From Amoebophrya sp. AT5.2 (Eukaryota; Sar; Dinophyceae; Syndiniales; Amoebophryaceae), in NCBI GenBank assembly GCA_005223375.1, contig RXOD01003885.1, positions 1 to 39,927 of the forward strand: a stretch of DNA of 39,927 nucleotides, written 5' to 3'. The notes under the pieces are model-generated. The model searched no databases and was not told where the DNA came from. It was given only the letters and a program-made list of their open reading frames with translations. Below, piece by piece: positions 32,240 through 39,927 of this stretch. The position numbers and the translations under genes were made by a program. How positions within the stretch are numbered: the first letter of the stretch is position 1; every line of letters begins with the position of its first letter.

Positions 32240-34939
32240 TCAGCTCCAGTCCTCCCTTCTCGTACTTCTCAGTCTCGACGACGCTTTGCGTGCTGCTGGT
32301 GTCCTCCTTTCTAATCCTACTTCATCTGCGCTGTCTTCAGCTGTATCGTTCCAGTCCTCTCCCTTTTCGTCGCTCAGCTCTGTCCAGTAGATGGTGGTCT
32401 TTCCGCTCTTGTGTGCGTGGTTCACAGTCGCCGAGCAAGCCGCGATCACCGCGCTGTCGTTCACTCTGACCAGTTCCTTTCGAAGCCACAGGTACTCGCA
32501 CTGCACCGGGTTGAAGGGCGTCTCCCGGAGCGGCACGAACACAAGCCGCGGCTCCAGCTCGAGTGGGATGGTGCACTTCGAGGCGTCGAACTTCTCCGCG
32601 CTGTTTTGCGACTCCGCCTGTTTGAGCAGCGCAAGCAGGCGAACGCGCGGGTCGCCCTCAGCTTCAACATCTTGCGCGCGGTACAAGTGGGCCGCGCGGC
32701 TCTCCGCCCGTTCCCTGCGGTGCAGGTCCCTGTCCTGCAAATGCAGCCCCGCCCCGTCGGAATTGTTGTTGAGCTCGTCGGCGAGCGTAGCCGCGTCCTC
32801 CATGTCCATGATTTCTTTAAAGGTGGCGTTTTTGCAGCCCCCAAAAGCCTCTCCGAGAATCCAGTACGCACCGAAGGCGAGACCGGCAAACAGAAGGAGG
32901 AGACAACCGAAAACTATCATCATTTTCTTGCCGGCGGACTGTAACGCAGCCACATCCCCAGCCGGGGCACCCCGTCCCCCGGCCGTGGTCAGGCGCTGCT
33001 GCAGCCTCCGCTCCTGCTCCTCGAAGCGAAGTTTTTTATCCGCGATGGCCAAAAACCCGGGCCGCTCTACCTGTATCGGTTCCTCGTCCAAGGGTCCGAA
33101 GGCGTCACCATCACGCTCTTGAGTACCTGCATCAGCTCCGACTCCCGCCGCCCCAGCCAGCGGGGCCGCTGGACATGGAGACCTAGAGCAGCGAGCCTCC
33201 CTCTCGTCCAGCACCATTGCGCCGGACCCCGCCCCAGCAGTTGCATGTTGATTATTTGCGTCGGCTTTGATTTCTTCCATGTCTTCCTCCGCTAAAAATT
33301 TATCTCCAGCATGATCCCAATCCTGCCCGGAAGTAATTACATCCGCCAACGGTCGTCTCATCTCTTCTTGCAGAAACGACGTCGAGGTCGACGTACTTTT
33401 CGCCGTCCTCCGCGCGTCAGAATTCAGGAACGCGAGACAAGTGGAAACGCCGAAGCCTATCATGCTCAGTACTGCCAGAGCCATCAGAGCCAGCCCCAGA
33501 TTCCGCCAAGCGAACCGCGACAAGCCCCACTTGGAGAAGCGGTCCTCGAGATTCTCCGTCCTCAAAAACAAAAACCCGCTCATGTCGAACAGATCGTCTG
33601 CGTCGCCCCGAAGAGAAGCTGCCGTGCGCAGCGGCTTGATGTCCCACCGGCCGTCCGGTCCGGTGGGAAGCTCGCGAGGAAAGTCGGTGTTCAGGGCGAG
33701 GAAGACCTGTGGGGAGTCCTCAGCGAAGAAGAGCTCGCAACTTAGTGCAGGCTGCTCGATCTGGTGTGGGGGATTCAGGATCAGTGTTGGAAGATCGGAG
33801 TCATAGTCACACAGACACAGTAGGCACAACTGGATGTTTTTGGCAGGAGAAAGAAAAGCTACGCTTTATCCTATTAAAAAAAAAAAAATGATCCCACGAA
33901 CCAGCCCTACGGTGCCATGTTCATATGATGTGTCTGTAAGTGTATCATGATCTTCAATTATACGGTATAATACCTCCTTTCTTCCATGTTTCGCGCGCAC
34001 GTCTTTTCTCGTCCGATAAATGTCCGGTACAGGTTTCCACAGCGGTCCAGGGGTCCGCTTTTGCTGCAGCATCTTCCGTCCTGCGATCGTGTACCTTTCA
34101 TTTTCTGTATGTGTTTCTGTTTGCCCCTCCTCTCCCGCATCAACCGCACGCACGACCATTCTTCTCATCGTGCCGATGTCCTCCAATGCTCCATTTAACG
34201 TGGGCGAAAGTAAATCCTTCGCGGTAATTCGCACTAAATTGCTGTATTTGTATTTGAGCACGCGTGGCACCGCGTAGAAGGTGTGGCTGTTCCGCTCAAA
34301 GAAAATCTGCAACACGTCATTCTCCTGCAGGAATTGCTGTATCAACACGCCGTATTCGAAAAGCTTGTCCAGCTCGCGCTGTACGCTCGCGCTGTACGTA
34401 TCGCTCTGGTGGCCGTACGTCTCGCGGCCGGTGCTGGCGGCCATACGTCTCGCGGCGGAGCCGGACTGGGCATTCTCCACCCTGGTACTGGCCGCGCTAC
34501 TCGACGTCCCCGCGCCTGAGAGGCCCGGTCGTCTGCTTGTTGTTCTACTCCGCCCAGAATCTGGAGTCCTCCTTCTTGGTGCACCTCCCTCCGCGTTTCT
34601 TGTTCGTCTTCCCTCACTGTCCTCCTGCTCCAGATCCAGTTCCTGTCTTGCAGACAGGCTCCCGGTTCGGCGTCCGGGCACTGTGGACCCTGTTCTTGAA
34701 TAGATGCTGGCAAGCTTCTCGTGGCTTTTTATCCACCTGCTGTTAGAAGCCATGACACTGGGAAGGACGTCAGCCGCTAGGCGGGGTCTCTTCTGCCCCC
34801 GCGCAGTGTTGCTACTGCCGGTCCTCGGTCCCCCGGGAGCGGGAGGCGCGCTGCTATCCATATCCTCGTCAAAAGATCCGGGGCTTGGCAGCCCAAAAGA
34901 GCCGCCGCCTGCTGCGAGCTGCTCCGCCTTCATTTCCAT
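32240..34939 (-). CDS. Two-TM protein of unknown function with N-terminal disordered region (two exons)
   Basis: I do not recognise this 851-aa protein. Exons 33974-34939 and 32240-33829 join across a 144-nt intron (donor GTATTA, acceptor TCCAG), phase 0 on both sides. Both flanks are protein-like across the join (KHGRKE then LCLLCLCDYDSDLP). Residues 1-175 are disordered and Ser/Arg/Gly-rich. About 180-430 form an ordered region (LFEYGVLIQQFLQENDVLQI, then PRVLKYKYSNLVRITAKDLL and a Cys cluster CLLCLC). Membrane spans lie at about 433-457 and 625-647, separated by an acidic disordered loop. After the second span comes a mixed domain with several Cys (CKNAT, SKCTIP, VQCEYLW, AACSAT). The paired spans suggest an endomembrane protein with the loop on the opposite side from both ends. 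The start is the first ATG of exon 1. Confidence 0.75.
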
Positions 34940-35565
34940 AGGGTACCACCTATGAGTACGAGATACGTTGAAAACTACTTAAAACACAGTCATCGCCACC
35001 TACCTGGCGGAGGGACGACGAAAACAAGTCATGTCTCTTACGTGTTCAGAGCTAATGCCAAATGCAGCTGTGCTGCGTTCGAACGCAGTGAAGCTGAAGG
35101 CCGTCTCCAACGTGCTTAAGCTTATGAATTGAAAGTTTTGAAATTCTGAAAGGCCAGTATTAATCGAATATGCGTCGTAATTTTTTTCCTAGTGCAACCG
35201 GGTCTGAGAGTGAGTGGGTGCGTGTCATCGCATCTTCAGGGAAATAATATGGAAAAGATAAAGAAGCAGGTACTGCGCAGAGGTAGGTCAACGATAACGC
35301 CAAGGTGGGTTTACTACCTAGGCCGAGCTGCAGTAGAAAGCGGCCAGGGCCACACTAAACTTACCAGCAAACATCTACATCACGAGCACGAGCATAGCCA
35401 TTCCTTGGTATCATCCACGATAGCCAAGGATGCAAACCGAGAATCAGAACGTGAACGTCATCAACGTGAATGTATCAATCTAACTTATAAAACGCAGACG
35501 AAAAACCGAAGAAAGCACAAGTACGCAAGCATCTACTCACCACGTTCCGACGACCGACCGAGCAG

Positions 35566-35595
35566 TATGATCGCATCCATTATGATCGCATCCAT
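35566..35595. repeat. Perfect 15-bp tandem duplication
   Basis: TATGATCGCATCCAT is present twice in direct succession (35566-35580 and 35581-35595) in intergenic DNA. Confidence 0.9.
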
Positions 35596-35786
35596 TTTAA
35601 ACTGACATCGACGGCGCTACCGATCTGCAGTGTGCAACCGTGGTAGCGGAAATTATCTTCATCGAGTCGCGGATAGAAATTCAACGTGGTTTTTGTAACT
35701 GAAGCTCCAAACTGCATCGCCCTCATGGTGAGGAGCGTTGTGATTCACATTCATCTTTATTTTTCGACGTGCTTCCGGAATAAGTA

Positions 35787-35816
35787 GGCCCGGGCTGCTT
35801 CGCGAAGAGCCGGGCC
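35787..35816. repeat. GC-rich near-palindrome
   Basis: GGCCCGGGCT (35787-35796) pairs with AGCCGGGCC (35808-35816) with one bulged base, around an inner CTTCG/CGAAG stem. It lies between genes. On the plus strand an A-rich run follows. It might be a transcript-end hairpin or a foldback remnant. Confidence 0.65.
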
Positions 35817-36562
35817 CAAACAAAAAGTCGTGGTCGTGTCGTCAAGTCGCTCCCGCCTCTCATCTCAAGAAGACGACTAGTCGTGTCTACTTCTTATTTC
35901 TCGACAAAGAAAGACAGGGCTCACCTTCAAACAATGCTCCCGATCACTGGACTCGCTTGCGAATTGCGTTTGCGAGTTGCGATAACTAGTAGTAAATAGT
36001 TAGAAGAATCTGCTGTGTCTGTGCGTACGCGATTATATATACGGCCGAGTCACTGATGAGAGCGACTGATGCTTCTATCTCCCCCTAAGAATGAGGCACG
36101 ACAGCGCGGGCCTCCGTACGGTAGGGTACCCAGACCCACATGGTGCAAAAATAAATTTTCGACGTGACGTTGTACATCTTCTCAATCTCAATGCTGAAAA
36201 AATATAAATAAAAAATGGCTTCATCCTCATACACGGGTCGAATTGCGAATGCGTAGACCTAGATATGAAGACTTGGTGGACGCAGCCGCCGCAGAGGAAG
36301 CGCACGTGCAAAGCGGATAAAAAGCAAAAGTGTGTTTCTTTGTTCTTCACGTTTTTGCGAGATACGGTTTCGGTTGCAACGGGTATAATTGACAGATCGT
36401 GATGTTGACGGTGACGCCATGCATTCACACATGCCCGCGCCACCGCGAGGAGCAAGCCCGTGACAAAGAGTCTAATCAGCGCCTGCATCTTTCCCTGCGC
36501 ATGAGACTCCGGCCCTGCGTCTAAGACTAAGCACCAGATGTAAGCTTCATCTAGCCTTGTCC

Positions 36563-39500
36563 TCAGTACGACTCGAGCTTCGTTTGCACCTTTCGATGCA
36601 CCATGCAAAGGAAGTCCACGTACGAAAGCTCCTGCCTTAAAGCGTCCTCAACCAGGAGCATCCGCGTATCCTCGTTGGTGTACTGGATTCGCATCCACCG
36701 GTAGCTGCCTTTATCCTTCCGTATCTGCTGAATCACGGCGAAGATGCGTGCGCCTAACGCCTTGTTCAGGGTCAGTCCCTCGATCTCGGCGATGGAGGAC
36801 ACGCCAAACGCGTCACTGAGTAGTTCCGGCGACGCGTCGGGACCGACGTAGACGACGATCCGCTCGCCGTTCTCGTACAGGTAGAGGCCCTGGAGAGACA
36901 CACGATCCATGGAGCACTGAATGTTGGTGGGCATATGGACGTTCTCGTCGTCGGCAGGCAGGCCGTGCTTCTCTTGAAGGCGGTGGAGGGGAATGCTGTG
37001 GTTCGGTTAGATTCATTGCAGAAGTTGAAGGAGGGCGTGAACGTCAGCGGGCCGTCGGTGATTACGGATGCGTGTTGGAATTTTGCGGTGTGCGTTTACG
37101 TGAAGATGTGAACCATTGTCGTTGTGGTCAACTCAACTACAAACACTGTGATTGTGAAGGAGAGTCAAAATTTAAAGTACGAGGAATAATGGCTACAACG
37201 ATGCACCACTTTGTTCTTCTCATTGTCAAACAATGAATTGTTGAATTGAAAGACAACGAACGTGATGACGAGAAGAAGTACACTCGCGGGTAGAGCATGG
37301 CGTTTGTCCGTGTGACGCACGCGTTCATGAGCTGACACATCTCTGCGACCCGCGTGTCCACCCGGCAATTCAGGTTTTGCCTTCGGAATGACGCCTGCTT
37401 GAACATCGAGGACACGTACAGTGGAAGCAGCTTCAGGCTCTCCGGGAGGATCAGCTGGCCATAACTCGACGTGCTCGCGCAGTTCACTCGGTACGCATAC
37501 AGAATGTGCACGAGTTCCTCGACGAGCTGCGTCTTCGGCCCGGGACTGTTGGGCTGTTGAAGCTCCTTTTGCAGCGTTTCCTTCACGAGCACGTTCGTGA
37601 GCGTGTCCACACAGGTGTAGCGGAAAGTGGAGGAGAGGGCATTCGTGGAAGAAAGCGCGAGAGTGTGGACGCGAATGCACTTTACGCCGGAGAAATTGGT
37701 GTACAAGCAAGCAACCTGGACGTAGGCCGCCTTCGCATTTTCTACCAGATCCTCGTGCTTCATCACGAAAGCGATGGAAGAATCGGCCGAAAGACGAGAA
37801 ACCTGCAAGTATTTTCGGTTCAACAGGAGATCACGGAGATTTCCAAATCCAGCAGCTGGCCTTTTTCGGGAGATCATACTATGTCATTTCCATTTGACAT
37901 GCAAACCAAATAAATCGCCTGCAAACGTCGAAAGTAAGAGCACTTACCTCGAACTGGCTTTGCTCGTGTCGGCTGACCGGGTCGAACGCGGCGTACATTT
38001 GGTTCGCTGTGAGGCCTCGTGACGTCCTCATCTTGAACGAGCAGCCGAAAGCCTGCCGCCGCAGCACGTGCCGCGAGATGTCGTAATGTAGCTGCTCCCC
38101 GTGCTCGATCAAGTTGAAGGCCGGGTAAAAAAACACGTCCCCACCCGTCTTGTTTGGGACCTGGAAAACATAATCGTAAACAACGTAGATTGTGAAAAAT
38201 GTTCCTCTGAGTTGGACTTGTTGTACGTGGAGTAGGAGCATCTACTTGTCCAACCACCAGCACGAGCTAGTTTTGTTTCCCATTTCCTTGCTTCCGAATT
38301 ATTACAATCGGTTTTCCAAACTGCAACACGTCAAAGAAACTATACGTGGCTTTGCGTTGCGACGTCGATGAACTGGTTTTCGGCCGGCAACAGAAAAGCG
38401 TCCACGCAAACGTCCATATCCAAGCACTGCTCCACAAGCGACTTGTGGAAGGCTGGATTCTGCGGCAAGAATCTGAAGAAGGAATTCGACGTTGGTTGAT
38501 AAACATAAACTACACGATATGAGATTGATGGTGTTGCTGATCGCATGCAACTACGTTTTCTCATCGATCATGACTTGATGCCGCGTGAGCCGGGCTGGTG
38601 GAAGTGGAAGTAATATACTTAAATGCCCTACGCTTACGCACTTATTCATTCCGCTGCTCTGCACATGATGCTAAAATCAATTCCAGCTCCTGCAAAATAC
38701 AATTCCCCGATTTTGTCCTTCCATTCGTCGTCTTGGGAATACACTCGCACATCGTCTCGCTGCACCTGCAACCCCACGCCTCGCGTCGGCAAACTGCGCA
38801 TGAACAGCATAATCTGCCCAGTCCCGCCCCGAGCCTTAAACAAAGAGATGGCGCTCGTTAAAGCAGCTCCGGCGCAGCTGTGCATCTCCAAACTCTCGTG
38901 GTACAGCGTCGGAATCAAATCCAGCAGAAGCTCCAGCGAACTGCCGCCGGTCTGTAAAAAAGTTGTATTATCGTCCTTCCTCGTTTTGTGTGCTGGATTC
39001 CACCTCATCAAGAGAGGGGTGTTGAACAAAGATTAAGATTGAATTTGAAAGAATACCCTAGGATCGATGAAGAGCGCGTCCGGTGATGCGCAGGCGAAGT
39101 CAGGCTCGTCGACATCGGTCTGGATAATCACCGCAGGCTCACCGCTTGTGGTCCCAAAGTGATAGCAATGAATGACCGAGTCAAACCTGGATCATCGGTG
39201 GAGTTCACATTCACATAGATGGAGCCCGAGCCGTATGCTGTGGTTGCCTATCTTCAAAGAACGTCGCCGGGAGCAAAATCTGAAATAGATTGATACGTCA
39301 TGATTGCGACTCTCGTCTTGCTCCCCGGGAAGTGCGGAATCAAGCTCCGGATTGTGCTCATGACTTGATGCACGTAGCCCGTGTCCATCGCCGGCCTCGT
39401 TACTTCCAGGACGAAAAGGTAGAACGGAACCTGAGGTTTGCTGCACGGCCGCAGCGCGTAGTAGTCGACCGGCGCAACGTAGTCGACGGTCCCCGTGCAC

Positions 39501-39750
39501 AGTTCCGCCCTGTCGTTGCGATCCCTTCTGTTGCCCGCGTAATCGAGACTGCTGAAGTACCCCTTGGGCACTTCGAAGTAGTGTCCGCAAAAGTTGCAAT
39601 TCGCCTCCTTGCCCGAGGCTACCCAGGAGAAGTAGGGATTCACGTACACCTTGCACCGAGGACAGCGCAGCGGACCGTCCGCACCGTTGTCGACGAGCGT
39701 TATTGTATGACCGGACCAGCTGGTAAGTGGCCAACTGGCGCCTCGTTCTC
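36563..39750 (-). CDS. SEC24: COPII coat cargo-binding subunit SEC24 (5' incomplete, seven visible exons)
   Basis: SEC24 pairs with SEC23 in the inner COPII coat and selects cargo at ER exit sites. Visible exons are 39297 to about 39750, 39057-39186, 38701-38951, 38346-38472, 37948-38160, 37282-37802 and 36563-36995, with introns of 110, 105, 228, 185, 145 and 286 nt and all phases closing. In order, the protein shows the zinc finger (LRCPRC then CNFC), the vWA-like trunk (VPFYLFVLEVTRPA, RVAIMTFDSVIHCYHFG), the beta-sandwich region (TGGDVFFYPAFNL, CIRVHTLAL), the helical domain (LILPESLKLLPLYVSSMFKQ, YPRVIPLHRL) and the gelsolin-like C-terminus (LYLYENGERIVVYVG) ending KLESY. The disordered, cargo-binding N-terminus lies beyond the window. 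The upstream splice acceptor of the first visible exon is uncertain: one AG lies at about 39751, another about 35 bases further in. One intron has the standard GTAAGT donor; the others are GTAT or GTAC. Confidence 0.95.
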
Positions 39751-39927
39751 CTGCAAGGCGGCGAAGGGCGGTTTTTAGAAATGGGCCCCATTGTGGGAGG
39801 AGGGGGTAGGGGGTGGCTTCGCGAAGTGAGACAGCTAGAGGTAGAGGGAAGTGGTCGTGCTGGAAAGCCACTGACTACAGTAGACAATGACAAAGCAGAA
39901 CAGAAGAGGCCACCTAGGGTTGCGATT

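Larger units (their letters stand above)
34940..36562. other. Intergenic region
   Basis: About 1.6 kb between the SEC24 stop and the two-TM gene start. No coding sequence is supported; the 177-codon minus-strand frame ending at 36075 overlaps the SEC24 last exon in a different phase. It holds a perfect 15-bp tandem duplication and a GC-rich near-palindrome, listed separately. Confidence 0.55.

Noticed and set aside
36049..36075. CTGATGAG core resembling a hammerhead ribozyme
   Set aside because: The required downstream GAAA segment and flanking stems are missing, so it is a chance match.
36075..36608. 177-codon minus-strand frame at the SEC24 3' end
   Set aside because: It overlaps the confident last SEC24 exon in another phase and continues into untranslated sequence.

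Overview
This is a compact nuclear segment of a protist, most likely an alveolate on the dinoflagellate side (a syndinian such as Amoebophrya, or a perkinsid-like lineage, would fit). The reasons are: eleven supportable protein genes, all on the minus strand; short introns (105-522 nt in the models built here); housekeeping genes of purely eukaryotic type (SEC24, RPN6/PSMD11, a DHHC palmitoyltransferase, a cytochrome b5 front-end desaturase); long Ser/Thr/Gly-rich disordered tails; and no bacterial operon signals, tRNA or rRNA that I could see. The lineage is an inference. No spliced-leader or rRNA marker was found.

Because the genes are on the minus strand, they read from right to left. From right to left the layout is: a 5'-truncated SEC24 (36563 to about 39750, seven visible exons); an unrecognised two-TM protein (32240-34939, two exons); proteasome lid subunit RPN6 (29088-31036, five exons); then a block of four apparently intronless genes, namely a multi-TM protein (26351-28462), a P-loop kinase (24314-25102), a Glu/Ala-repeat protein with a Cys-containing C-terminal domain (22543-23547) and a mucin-like type I membrane protein (20417-21484). 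After these come the DHHC palmitoyltransferase (16726-19702, four exons), the desaturase (10073-14822, six exons), a coiled-coil/EF-hand-like protein (4051-6266, three exons) and a basic Ser-rich disordered protein (1297-3814, two exons). Between genes lie 0.2-3.8 kb stretches without recognisable coding sequence. The largest is 6267-10072.

The exon models were built by hand, using protein family continuity and reading-frame phase. Every multi-exon model closes in frame. The 22 introns share an unusual donor. They begin GTAC or GTAT in 18 of 22 cases, position +4 is a pyrimidine in 20 of 22, and only one has the usual G at +5. Acceptors are AG, followed by G in 15 of 22 and by GT in 11 of 22. 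Several introns also carry foldback or tandem-repeat DNA. The clearest is a 73-bp nested inverted repeat with a 5-bp target-site-like duplication inside intron 1 of the DHHC gene. This donor rule together with intron-borne foldbacks is the most interesting signal in the window and suggests introner-like or MITE-like activity.

No single pathway unites the genes, although several act on membranes and secretion: COPII coat, protein palmitoylation, lipid desaturation and three uncharacterised membrane proteins.
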